Assembly (NCBI GenBank): GCA_021323945.1
Contig: JAJPKA010000017.1
Location: 219,990 to 283,989 of the forward strand
DNA length: 64,000 nt
DNA from: Pseudomonadota bacterium
GTDB taxonomy: Bacteria; Desulfobacterota; Binatia; Binatales; Binataceae
Direction of reading: 5' to 3'
The notes under the pieces were generated by a model. The model made no database searches. It saw only the letters and a list, made by a program, of their open reading frames with translations, and was not told the DNA's origin. Positions within the stretch are counted from its first letter, which is position 1, and each line of letters opens with the position of its first letter. The translations under genes were made by a program, and so were the position numbers. Positions 49,324 through 58,872 of this stretch are shown in pieces.

Positions 49324-50044
49324 GAGCTGGTACGGGCGCGGTCTGCCTTACCTGACCAAGAAGCCGTTGCCCGGCCATCTGATCGTAATTGAAGGCACTG
49401 ACGGGGTAGGGCGCTCGACCCAAGTCAGTCTGCTCAGCCCGTGGTTAGAGCTTGAGGGCTATGCGGTCAGCAGCACTGGATGGACCCGCTCGCCACTGCT
49501 GCATGAAACGATCAACGAGGCGAAAGCCGGTCATCAACTGACTGTTACCACTTTCAGCTTGCTATATGCGGCGGATTTTGCCGACCGCCTGGAACACGAG
49601 ATTTTACCAGCACTTCAGGCCGGTTTTATTGTAATAGCCGATCGCTATATGTATACGGCGTTCGCTCGCAACACGGCGATGGGAGCCGATCCTGCCTGGA
49701 CGCGCGACCTGTTCGGCATGGCTCTGGTCCCCGACCTCGTGCTTTATCTCGATATTGACGTCGACAACCTGATTCCGCGAGTGGTCCAGGGCAAAGGCAT
49801 GGATTATTGGGAATCAGGAATGCACCTTGCCCTCGGTACGGACCTGTTCGACTCCTTTCACCGTTATCAGACCAATCTTATCGAGGAGTACCGGCGACTG
49901 GCCCAGGAGTTTGGCTTCATCACCGTCGACGCCCGGCGTTCCATTGACGAGGTCCAGAATGACCTCCGCAGGCACATTTCGAACTATTTGAGCAGTGCGG
50001 ACGCGAGCCGCAGCAGGCTCGGCTCTTCGGGGTCAGGGAGTTAA
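49298..50044 (+). CDS. thymidylate-kinase-like P-loop protein (paralog 2, Walker A Lys replaced by Arg)
   Basis: LIVIEGTDGVGRSTQVSLLSPWLELEGYAVSSTGWTRS ... IADRYMYTAFARNTAMG ... VPDLVLYLDI. Start at ATG 49298, overlapping the previous stop. Confidence 0.8.
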   Translation: MAPQSKPPKSWYGRGLPYLTKKPLPGHLIVIEGTDGVGRSTQVSLLSPWLELEGYAVSSTGWTRSPLLHETINEAKAGHQLTVTTFSLLYAADFADRLEHEILPALQAGFIVIADRYMYTAFARNTAMGADPAWTRDLFGMALVPDLVLYLDIDVDNLIPRVVQGKGMDYWESGMHLALGTDLFDSFHRYQTNLIEEYRRLAQEFGFITVDARRSIDEVQNDLRRHISNYLSSADASRSRLGSSGSGS

Positions 50045-50047
50045 CGC

Positions 50048-51015
50048 TTGGTTACCGGAGCCCAATCGGCGCACTCCGGATTCTGCCAGGCCTCATCGGC
50101 TACCACCCTCGCTGGGCAGGCGCGCACCGATCCTCGCTGGCTGTTCAACCAAGAAGTCGAAGCCATCAGGCGCAACCGGCCGGGCGTGCTGGCTCTCGAC
50201 CCTCAAGCAATACATGAATTTCGTATCAGTGTCCGCAAATTAAGAGCGTTACTTGAAGTTTATCGGCCGCTTTTGCCTCGGGCCTGGTCGAAGCATCAGG
50301 GTCAGGAGCTCCGGCTGCTTGGCCGATCGCTCGGCGAGCTCCGCGACAGCGACGTGCTCGAGCAACGGCTGGTTGATGCTGCGGCGGAGCTCGATGAATC
50401 TTTGAGCAAGGCACTGAAGCCACTGTTCGATATGTTGGCCAAGCGCCGTCGCGAGCAGAGCCAAAAAGCGGCTGGCCTGCTCAACGCTGCTCGCTTCGAA
50501 GCGTTGGTTGAGAATTTGTCTGGAGCCAAACTCGAGTCGGCGCTGACGTCCCGCGAGCATGCCGCAGCATCGGACTTGATTGAGCCGTTGCTGAAAGTGC
50601 GCAGCGCGCGGTTCATAAACTCAGCCGCAAGTCGCCGCCTGGCGATCTTCATCGTCTACGCATCAGAATCAGGCGTCTGCGCTATGCGCTGGAGATGTGC
50701 AATGGCGGAAGTCGACGCGCAAAGAAGGTAGCCAAAAAGTTGAAGAAGGTGCAGGACGCACTGGGTTGTCAACACGACCTGGTAACCGCCCTGAATTGGC
50801 TGCGAACGATGGCCGAGTTGAGGACGTTTCCTGCCGCGACGTTGTTCGGCGCAGGTGCACTCTACCAGGTTATCCGTCGACGCTCTTGCAAAGCTTTGCG
50901 CGTGTGCTGGAAGGTATCGGAAGCGCTGCGTACGGGTGATATGCTCGATGACGTGCTGCGCGCGCTTGGTCGCCGCGGTCTGCCTGGAAATCACCTCGGG
51001 GCGCAGAAGACGTGA
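50048..51015 (+). CDS. CHAD-domain protein, interrupted by an apparent frameshift near 50640-50650
   Basis: Frame of 50048: IHEFRISVRKLRALLEVYRPLL...LRLLGRSLGELRDSDVLEQRL. The -1 frame continues GDLHRLRIRIRRLRYALEMCNGG...VAKKLKKVQDALGCQHDLVTALNWLRTM, ending at 51015. Confidence 0.82.
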
Positions 51016-51512
51016 ACCTGTACATCATGCGACATGCCGAAGCCGAAGAGATGTCCCAATCGGGCGCCGATGAGACGCGCCCTCTGACTGTCAGGGGACG
51101 TCAACGCACGCGTGCCGCCGCGAGCGGCTTGCGGGCCTTGAAGCTCCGCTTTGATCTGATTTTGACGAGCCCACTACTGAGAGCCGTGGAAACTGCTGAG
51201 ATAGTCGCCGATGCCGACGCCAGGAATCCACCGCCGGAGGTCTTGCCTGCACTCTCAACAGGTGTACCACCGGGCGAGTTGATAAGCGCGATTGGGCCTT
51301 ATTCGGATCACAAGGATGTCCTCCTGGTCGGGCATGAGCCGCAACTGAGCGGGGTGATTGCCTTATTGCTGACCACCAACGGCAAAGTCGCTATTCGCTT
51401 GAAGAAGGGCGCATGCGTGGCTCTGGAAATTCCCCAGAAGCTCGAACCCGGTGGAGCCGTGCTGCGCTGGATGTTGACTCAGCGCCAGCTTCGCAAACTC
51501 CGCAAGGGCTAA
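51012..51512 (+). CDS. sixA: SixA-like phosphohistidine phosphatase (histidine phosphatase superfamily)
   Basis: NLYIMRHAEAEEMSQSGADETRPLTVRGRQRTRAAASGL, VLLVGHEPQLSGVIALLL; GTG start overlaps the CHAD stop. Confidence 0.88.
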   Translation: MNLYIMRHAEAEEMSQSGADETRPLTVRGRQRTRAAASGLRALKLRFDLILTSPLLRAVETAEIVADADARNPPPEVLPALSTGVPPGELISAIGPYSDHKDVLLVGHEPQLSGVIALLLTTNGKVAIRLKKGACVALEIPQKLEPGGAVLRWMLTQRQLRKLRKG

Positions 51513-51667
51513 GGCGATCGCATCCGGCAGCTCCGCGGCGAGATCCATTTGGGAGCGCACTCCATCGGCGTGGCCGGTCAAAGGCGCCAAGTGCACCGGG
51601 TTCGCTGCGTTACGGACAAACCCCTCTTGAGCCCTGCCTCCACCGAGCTGTAACCTGAGTTCGAACC

Positions 51668-53437
51668 ATGCTGCCGCGCAAACGTGCACTCACGCGCCTG
51701 GCCGCTGAAAAGGCGCTCTACGAACGCCCTCGGTGCGGTGATCTGTCCGTCTGTGTGGTTTATCCCAATGTCTACCGTGTGGGGATGGCCAACCTTGGTT
51801 TCCAGGCCGTCTATCACATTTTCGCGACCGCCCGCGGCGTGGCGGCCGACCGCGCATTTCTCCCAGACCTGGATGAGCGGGCGCTGATTCGTGCGGGCCA
51901 GGCGCGGCTGACCTCGTTCGAGCAGGGAAGGGCGCTCTCCGATTTCGAAATCATTGCGTTCTCGATCGCGTTCGAGAGCGACTACCTCAACGTGCTTACG
52001 CTGTTGCGGATGGCCGGGATACCATTGCGGCGCTCGGAACGGAGGGCACAGCCGTACCCCTTGGTTATCGCCGGTGGTTCCGCGGTCTTTCTTAATCCTG
52101 AGCCGATCGCCGAATTCATTGATCTTTTTTTGATCGGCGAAGGTGAGGAGATGGTTCCGGAATTTCTCGAAATCTACCAAGGCGCCCGTCATCGCGCCTG
52201 TGGCGATGCCGAATGGCTTCCGAGACTGGCGCAGGTTGAGGGAGCCTATCTGCCGGATCATTTTCAGCCTGAATTTGACAGCTCTGGCAAGATTCGCACG
52301 ATCGCCTATTCGGGTCCCGGTTATCCTCGGGTAAAGCGTCGTTTGATCAAAAACCTCAATCAGGTCACGACCGCCTCGCTGATCCTGACTCCGGAATCAG
52401 TCTTCGGCGACATGTATCTGGTTGAAGCCAGCCGGGGATGTCAATGGGGCTGCAGGTTTTGCGCTGCGGGCTTCATGTACCGCCCAATCAGGTTCAGGAG
52501 CGCCGACAAGTTGATCGCCGAAGCCCGGCGCGGCCTAAGAGAGAGGAGCGTAATCGGCCTGGTTGGAGCGGAGATGGCCAGCGTGCCGGGGATCGAGCAG
52601 GTCGCCAATGCGGTCGCGGACGACGGCGGGCGTGTGTCGCCCTCGTCGCTGAAAGCCGACTGTATCTCTCCCCAGTTGGCGGCGGCGCTCAGACGCAACG
52701 GCAACCGAAGTATTACGATCGCCCCTGAGGCCGGGAGTGAGCGGATGCGCAAGGTGATTAACAAAAACCTAAGCGAGTCGCAGATACTCGAGGCGGCCTC
52801 TCTACTGTCTGCCGAAGGCATCGAAAATCTCAAGCTTTACTTCATGATCGGCTTGCCCGAGGAGCGGGACGACGATGTGCTTGAGATTGCGCAGCTGACC
52901 GGCAAAATCCGTGAGCGAGTCCGGACGCGCGACAATTCCGCGCCTCACATTACTGTTTCGCTCAACCCCTTCGTGCCCAAACCGTGGACGCCCTTTCAAT
53001 GGGATCCTATGGAAGACACCCAGGCGCTCAAGCGAAAGATAAGCTTGCTGCGAGCTGAACTTGCACGCCGAGCCGGCGGTGGTGTCGAACTCGATGCTGA
53101 ATCACCCCGGGACGCCTACTTTCAGACTCTGGTCTCGCGTGGCGATCGCCGGGTGGGCGCAATTCTGGAGCGCTTGAGCGCTGCGGAATGCGATGAAATT
53201 GGACCGATCTGGCAGCAGTTGCGCACTATCAAGCGCGAGGTGGCAGCCGGTGGCACTCTGCCGGATCCCGATTTCTTCGTCACCCGGCGCTACGCCCCGG
53301 ATGAAGTTTTGCCGTGGGACTTTATCGACCATCACATTCACAAGTGGTTTCTACTGTCGGAGCGGAAAAAGGCGCACTATGCCCACCAGACCAAACCCTG
53401 TGATGTGACGCGATGCACTGTATGTGGGGCATGCTGA
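51668..53437 (+). CDS. B12-binding radical SAM protein (TIGR03960-like)
   Basis: SRGCQWGCRFCAAGFMYRPIRFRSADKLI (CxxxCxxC), YFMIGLPEERDDDV, C-terminal CDVTRCTVCGAC. Confidence 0.88.
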   Translation: MLPRKRALTRLAAEKALYERPRCGDLSVCVVYPNVYRVGMANLGFQAVYHIFATARGVAADRAFLPDLDERALIRAGQARLTSFEQGRALSDFEIIAFSIAFESDYLNVLTLLRMAGIPLRRSERRAQPYPLVIAGGSAVFLNPEPIAEFIDLFLIGEGEEMVPEFLEIYQGARHRACGDAEWLPRLAQVEGAYLPDHFQPEFDSSGKIRTIAYSGPGYPRVKRRLIKNLNQVTTASLILTPESVFGDMYLVEASRGCQWGCRFCAAGFMYRPIRFRSADKLIAEARRGLRERSVIGLVGAEMASVPGIEQVANAVADDGGRVSPSSLKADCISPQLAAALRRNGNRSITIAPEAGSERMRKVINKNLSESQILEAASLLSAEGIENLKLYFMIGLPEERDDDVLEIAQLTGKIRERVRTRDNSAPHITVSLNPFVPKPWTPFQWDPMEDTQALKRKISLLRAELARRAGGGVELDAESPRDAYFQTLVSRGDRRVGAILERLSAAECDEIGPIWQQLRTIKREVAAGGTLPDPDFFVTRRYAPDEVLPWDFIDHHIHKWFLLSERKKAHYAHQTKPCDVTRCTVCGAC

Positions 53438-53459
53438 GGGGATAACGGGAGGGGAAGAA

Positions 53460-54131
53460 ATGAAGTCTCACGTGGACGGCCTTCATACTCTTGCCGGGTT
53501 AGCTGTATTGCTCGTCGGCTGGTTGGTCATTCTGGCTGCGGTGCACAGTGCCATTGCGCAGACGACCGGCCAGTTTCCGGATAAGTTCCCGAACGCGACG
53601 ATTATTTCCGATGAAACCGACACCGGCCGTGGGCCCGAATCCGCGATCGGTCCGTCCGCCCCGAGTGGGACCAGTACGCCGAAGGTCCACTCCACCAGGC
53701 ACCGTCATGTCAGCAGCGCCTTGCAGACTTATTCGGCCGCGGTCGAACCCACCCATGCAACGCTGAAGTTGCTTAAGGACAGTTGGGCATACTCGGGGCC
53801 GGATGCCTCGAGTGGGACGATCGAACGGATTCCGGCGGGGAAGTTACTCAACGTGACCGGTTCAACCCATCATTATGTCCAGATTAAATTAAAGAATGGA
53901 ACGATCGGTTATGTTCCGCTTTCAGCCGTCGAGTTAACTCATCCCGAAGACAAGATCATGCGATTAACGGCCGACGCAGCGGTGCTTTCGCAACCGAATC
54001 GGTATGGCAAAAAGCTTTCCGAAGTGCATCAGGGTCATGACGTTCATGTGATCGGTACCTCGATGAATTACATCAAAATCCGAATGAGGAGCGGTCTGGA
54101 AGGTTACATTCCCGTCGCGGTGGCGCAATAA
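53460..54131 (+). CDS. secreted protein with SH3-like repeats
   Basis: ATG at 53460 after GGGAGGGG; signal LAGLAVLLVGWLVILAAVHSAIAQ; SH3-type segments LNVTGSTHHYVQIKLKNGTIGYVPLSAVEL and VHVIGTSMNYIKIRMRSGLEGYIPVAVA. Confidence 0.78.
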   Translation: MKSHVDGLHTLAGLAVLLVGWLVILAAVHSAIAQTTGQFPDKFPNATIISDETDTGRGPESAIGPSAPSGTSTPKVHSTRHRHVSSALQTYSAAVEPTHATLKLLKDSWAYSGPDASSGTIERIPAGKLLNVTGSTHHYVQIKLKNGTIGYVPLSAVELTHPEDKIMRLTADAAVLSQPNRYGKKLSEVHQGHDVHVIGTSMNYIKIRMRSGLEGYIPVAVAQ

Positions 54132-54241
54132 ACGCGCATCCGCTCATTCACTCTTTACTGCAGTCAAGACTTCTGCAACTTGCGCTAACGGGCACTGATG
54201 TGGCGCAATAAGCTGGAGTAAGGCGAGCAGGTTGGGTTCGT

Positions 54242-54979
54242 TTGGAGCGCCGATTCGGGCGCAGCGTAATCAGCGCCGTGCCACGAGTCTACCTGCCCTA
54301 TGCTTCTCGCCTGAGTCCAGCGATGCGATTCTTTTCGGCTATACGCAACAAGCGTCTCAAACTAACCGCCTGGAAGTTGCTGGAGCCCTTTTTCAATGTG
54401 CAGTACATTTTCGCGTTCGACCTGGCTTCAGCAAAGATGCTCGACTCGTCAGCCCGTCAGTTGCCGCCGGGTGTCCGTCTCAGAATCGTCTGCAATCCCG
54501 CCGCCGCTGAGTTGCCTGAAATCTGCGCGCTGCTGAGCGAGGCCGGGATGCCCCGATGGGTCGTCCAAGAAAGGCTTGCGCGTGGTGACGTGCTCGGCAT
54601 TGCGGTGGCGGACGAGGAGTTGGCGGCGTACACATGGGCGACGTTTTCGCGCGCGCGGATCGCCGAAGCGCGAAGGTCTCTACGGCTACTTCAAGACCAG
54701 GCGGTGCAGTACGACACGCTGGTTATGCCCTGGTGGCGCGGAAAAGGTTTGCAATATAGGCTAACAGCCGCCGTTCTGCAGCACCTCTCCGCTGTGGGTT
54801 ATCGCCAAACGCTGGCCTGGGTTAATTCCTGCAATGTCCGTTCGCTCAGGAACCAGTTATCTCAAGGGAAACGTAAGATTGCGACGATTTGGAGCAGCCC
54901 AATTCTGGGCCTGGCTTGGGTGCATCCACTCACCGAGGAAGTGCGTCTCGCGCTCGAAAAAACAGCGACCCCCGATTGA
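54242..54979 (+). CDS. GNAT-like N-acetyltransferase family protein
   Basis: YDTLVMPWWRGKGLQYRLTAAVLQHLSAVGYRQTLAWVNSCNVRSLRN resembles the GNAT acetyl-CoA motif; start uncertain. Confidence 0.55.
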   Translation: MERRFGRSVISAVPRVYLPYASRLSPAMRFFSAIRNKRLKLTAWKLLEPFFNVQYIFAFDLASAKMLDSSARQLPPGVRLRIVCNPAAAELPEICALLSEAGMPRWVVQERLARGDVLGIAVADEELAAYTWATFSRARIAEARRSLRLLQDQAVQYDTLVMPWWRGKGLQYRLTAAVLQHLSAVGYRQTLAWVNSCNVRSLRNQLSQGKRKIATIWSSPILGLAWVHPLTEEVRLALEKTATPD

Positions 54980-55197
54980 TAAGCCGCAGAAGGCGCTACC
55001 CTGAAGCGTTCAGACGAAACCAACGAGCGTGCAGGTAGCGCTCAGGTGCGATCGCCGAACGGCTCTGTACAATGTACGCGCTATTCCATGCTATGCGGGA
55101 GCGCCCTGCCGACGTTTTTCGGATCGGGCGACTCGGTTCCCGCCCGAGCCCTGACCAAACCGGGTCCTGTGCGAGACTCCGCTGAAGGATTGGGACA

Positions 55198-55422
55198 GTG
55201 CGGTTAGACCTGCTTGATGTGTTTGGGATGGTGTCGGTGTCCGCGATGCTGGTGTTCTATTGGCTCGAAGAGCGCAGCCGATGGTTCACCCTGGCTTTTG
55301 CGGCTGCGTGTCTGTCGGGGTCGATGTACGGTTTCTTACAGGGTGCGTGGCCCTTTGGCATTGTCGAGGCGGTCTGGGCCGCTGTAGCCGTGCGCAAGTG
55401 GGCGCGACGGAGTGCGGCTTGA
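55198..55422 (+). CDS. small membrane protein (CBU_0592-like length and composition), GTG start
   Basis: LLDVFGMVSVSAMLVFYWLEERSRWFTLAFAAACLSGSMYGFLQGAWPFGIVEAVWAAVAVRKW. Confidence 0.55.
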   Translation: MRLDLLDVFGMVSVSAMLVFYWLEERSRWFTLAFAAACLSGSMYGFLQGAWPFGIVEAVWAAVAVRKWARRSAA

Positions 55423-56058
55423 TCGTGGCTAGGCAGCGCTCGAGTAGGTTGGCGTCGAAGTCGAGTTCAAAAGCTAGAATCATCGATGGGCGGCGCCGAG
55501 GCACCCCAACCGAATTCGCCAGCATCGAGCCGAGCGAGGGAACGCGCTTTACCGCGCAACCTCGCGGCTCTGGCTTTTTGAGCGACAACTGGAGCTCAGC
55601 GGCTGCGCTTCGGGACGAAGTCGCCAATCGAGGGCGGGCAGAGTTTCGGCCAGCCGCCGCAGCAGTTTTTCTGTCAGGTAGCTCAGGAGTTCAGTCACTG
55701 CTCGAAAATTGGTGGGTTTCCTACGCCAGCACGCCGAGTGCCGCAGTTACCGCGGACTTTTTCATTCTTCGAAAATTATGAAATGACTGCTCGTAACTTA
55801 GTGGCCTTCCGCAGACGGCTTGTCACCGCTGGTCAAGTTGTGGCGGGACGAGAAGTATTGCGCCGTGCCGTCACCCACAGAACATCACACCATGGATGAC
55901 CGATCCGAGTGACATATTGTGAAGAAGACGTTCTGTGCATTTTTGGGGCGGCCGCGCGGTTCGTGGTGTTGATATCGCGCTTCGCCCAGTGGCGTCCGCT
56001 TCACACGACCACAGCCCTGCTGTGTAACAAACCGCTGCAGCGGTTCGCCTAGCCGCCA

Positions 56059-56205
56059 TGCCAGGGCATGGCGTGAAAGACGGAATTTCCATGCGCTGGC
56101 GCTAGACTGTTGATTATCCGGTGAGCCGAGAATTCAGCAACTAATGGCGGAGAGGGAGGGATTCAAACCCTCGGTATCCGGTAAGAGTACGCCAGATTAG
56201 CAATC
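56059..56205. repeat. left copy of an approximately 147-bp direct repeat containing the 3' part of tRNA-Ser
   Basis: tgccagggcatggcgtgaaagacggaatttccatgcgctggcgctagactgttgattatccggtgagccgag... matches 60006-60153 with few differences. Confidence 0.93.
56145..56205 (-). pseudogene. truncated tRNA-Ser (3' part, ending in the anticodon arm)
   Basis: tggcggagagggagggattcaaaccctcggtatccggtaagagtacgccagattagcaatc matches the 3' 61 nt of the tRNA-Ser at 60093-60183, then diverges. Confidence 0.88.
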
Positions 56206-57110
56206 CGACCGGACGGTTTCACGCGGTGAGGACAAATACGACTGGAAGGGAAGCGAGTCTTTGTGTCACAAGGAGTTTCGTGAGGTCTTGCAATCCAACT
56301 GGATTACCCTGATTCCCCGCCAGCGAAGCCGGTTTGTTCTAGATCGGATCTAGGGTTCGCGCACCGGAAATCGAACAAACGGTATGCTTCGCTTAGGTCG
56401 GCTTCACAAGCCGCGATGCAAGAGGCCCTTGTTCGCGTCCGGATGGCTCCGCCAAAGGATTTTCAAAGACGAAATTGTTTTTGCATTCGTCAAGGACTGT
56501 TAGGTCGCCGCGCGACGTTTCAACCGGAGCGATGTGTGCACGGTTCGAGTTGAAGGGATTTGAATCCTTACGTCCGATGGGCGATGGCCTTTCGAGTTTG
56601 GTTCCGCCGACAACTACGGCGTCCAAGGCCATGCGCGAGATGACTTCCGAGAGGCACTCGTGGTCTAATCCAAAACCGAAGCTCCGCCACCTAATAATCG
56701 CGATAATCGCGCGCCTGCCTCGGCGACGCAGTTCACACTGACGGGCCGTCTCGACGCGAAAATCCACCCAGACTGCCCCGGTTTCAGTGCAGTCGCGACG
56801 GACCTTGACATACTGAGATGAAATTCGCTAGGAGAGCGACATCAACACGACCCGCCAAACGTTGACCCTGGTTGAGAAAGCTCGAACCCTTTGGCGGATG
56901 AAATCGCAAAGCTTCCATCGGGGCTGTTCATGGCTTACAGCCTGACGTTTCGCTCTGACGTACGTAGGGTTTGTACGAACTGCCGGATGGGACTGACAGG
57001 GATGGCAACCGAGTTGCTGCTACAGCGCCGGTCTCGGGCTTTTCTACGCGACGCAGCTATCACCTTCAGTTTACGCAGCTGTGCTCGGGAGCCGCAGGGC
57101 GAGGCCACCC

Positions 57111-58247
57111 TTGAGTAGCGCGCCATATTTTTGCAGCAACTGTGGGGCATCGTATCACAGCTCTGAAGCGAGATGGTGCACCAAGTGTGGAAGGCCGCTC
57201 TCCAGACAAAAGCCGGAGGAGCGCCCTAAGTCAAACCACGCAGCAAAGACGCCGCCAGCGCTGCATTCGGCACAAAAAGCGCCCCCAGTGGTGCCGGCAC
57301 CAAAAGCGTCGTCAGCGCCTACCGGGCCGCGCCTGACGACCAGAAAGTCTGAGCTCCACATGGCTGTCGAGAGAAGCGGGCGGATAGCCTGGTTGGTCGG
57401 CTCGCACTGTGGACATCTGCTGACGGATGTCGGGCAGCTGCTCGGGCAGGCCGCTCTGGATGTAATCTTTGCCGCGCGGCTTTTACTGCTACAAAGAGCT
57501 CGACATGATGCGTGCCAACCCACGGCCGGGATTGATTCTGCCATCGCCAGGCTTCGTAACCAACGCTCGCAGCGCTGGTCGGCATGGAAGGCGAGTCCCA
57601 CCTGGCGGAAGATGGAAATACGCGCGGTGCTGGCGCTGCTCGGCTTGCTAATTGTTCTCTTTTTGCGTTCCCATTTCAGCGCGAGCATAGGGGCTGACGC
57701 CGGTGATGCGACGGCGACGGCCGCGGCCTGCCCGCCTGGTACACCACTATCGGTATGCCATTGGGAACAATTGCTGCCCAAATGCAAATACGGATTGGAA
57801 GGCGGAGGAGGGCCGCTACGCTGCGCCGACGCGAACAATCCTAACAGCTCGGCCAGCATCGAGCATCCGCTTTTTGCGCTGTTACAATTGCCTCTTGCAG
57901 ATAAACAGGATGAGCCCGTTTGCCTCGCGATCACGAAGTCCAACTACCTGGAATCGGGCAACTACATGGTGCCACTTCACGCCGACAATGATCCGTGGGG
58001 ACAGTTGCCTGCTTATGACTACTTGAACTATCAAGTGCACTTGCCCGACCGACGATTGACGCTAACGAGCGCGTGGACCCAACAAGGCGTCGAGCGCAAG
58101 ATCGACAAGGACTTCAAGATCTACGATGTACCCCAGCGCGGCTGGCCTTGCTCACTCCACAACTGGGCTCAACTGTTGGCAAATGATCAGGTGCCGATCG
58201 CGAACGTTCCCGACCAACGCTACGGAAAGCTCAAATTTTTACAGTAG
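57111..58247 (+). CDS. zinc-ribbon-containing membrane protein, unknown function
   Basis: YFCSNCGASYHSSEARWCTKCGRPL zinc ribbon; TM segment IRAVLALLGLLIVLFL; start uncertain (TTG 57111 or GTG 57081). Confidence 0.6.
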   Translation: MSSAPYFCSNCGASYHSSEARWCTKCGRPLSRQKPEERPKSNHAAKTPPALHSAQKAPPVVPAPKASSAPTGPRLTTRKSELHMAVERSGRIAWLVGSHCGHLLTDVGQLLGQAALDVIFAARLLLLQRARHDACQPTAGIDSAIARLRNQRSQRWSAWKASPTWRKMEIRAVLALLGLLIVLFLRSHFSASIGADAGDATATAAACPPGTPLSVCHWEQLLPKCKYGLEGGGGPLRCADANNPNSSASIEHPLFALLQLPLADKQDEPVCLAITKSNYLESGNYMVPLHADNDPWGQLPAYDYLNYQVHLPDRRLTLTSAWTQQGVERKIDKDFKIYDVPQRGWPCSLHNWAQLLANDQVPIANVPDQRYGKLKFLQ

Positions 58248-58257
58248 GAGAGCGGAC

Positions 58258-58872
58258 ATGCGGAAGGCGGTTCTGATCGTTGTTTTGTTGCTATTTAGCG
58301 GTCCTGCTTACGCTCAACCGAAGTACCAGATCTATTATACGTACGCAGCCTTCGGCGCGCGCGATGTGCACGGAAATCCTGTGATCGACCCGGGCACGGG
58401 CAAGCAGATTCAAACCGGCGTCTGCATCGTTTGGAAATCCTACTATACCAAGATTGACAACCCCGACGTGGAAATTTTGGGCAGCAACTTCTACTCCAAA
58501 TACAGCTACAGGGTCGATCCGCGTGATCTGCGGCTAACGATCTATAGCGTCGAAGCGCCCCGTGTCGTAGCGATTACCAGCGGCACCGGCTGGTTCCCCG
58601 TGGGCGGCAATGTCGATTTTCAGACCAATATCACCGTGCCGCTGGATACGCAGCCTCAAGCTCAGTGGCCGTGCAGCGCGGAGACTTGGAAATTGGCATT
58701 GAGCATTCCGGACAGATATTATCTGCCCCCGCCCGTGATCTTGCCAAGCGGTTTCCGGCCTATCCCTTCGTCATACGGTCCGACCTATAATGGTAAGCAT
58801 GCTGTAAGTGGAAGTGTAATGCCCATTTGTCCGCCCGGCACTTCCCATGGCGCGGGAGGTTATTGCTATTGA
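58258..58872 (+). CDS. secreted hypothetical protein
   Basis: ATG at 58258 after TAGGAGAG; signal MRKAVLIVVLLLFSGPAYAQ; terminal PICPPGTSHGAGGYCY. Confidence 0.65.
   Translation: MRKAVLIVVLLLFSGPAYAQPKYQIYYTYAAFGARDVHGNPVIDPGTGKQIQTGVCIVWKSYYTKIDNPDVEILGSNFYSKYSYRVDPRDLRLTIYSVEAPRVVAITSGTGWFPVGGNVDFQTNITVPLDTQPQAQWPCSAETWKLALSIPDRYYLPPPVILPSGFRPIPSSYGPTYNGKHAVSGSVMPICPPGTSHGAGGYCY

Noticed and set aside
54120-54211. 12-bp string gtggcgcaataa repeated at a gene stop (54120) and 80 bp downstream (54200), echoing the hemB case
   Set aside because: Too short and single-copy to distinguish from chance.
56393-56767. Possible second tRNA remnant (gaagggatttgaatccttacgtcc resembles a T-arm)
   Set aside because: Only a T-arm-like motif; no acceptor, D-arm or anticodon arm could be assembled.
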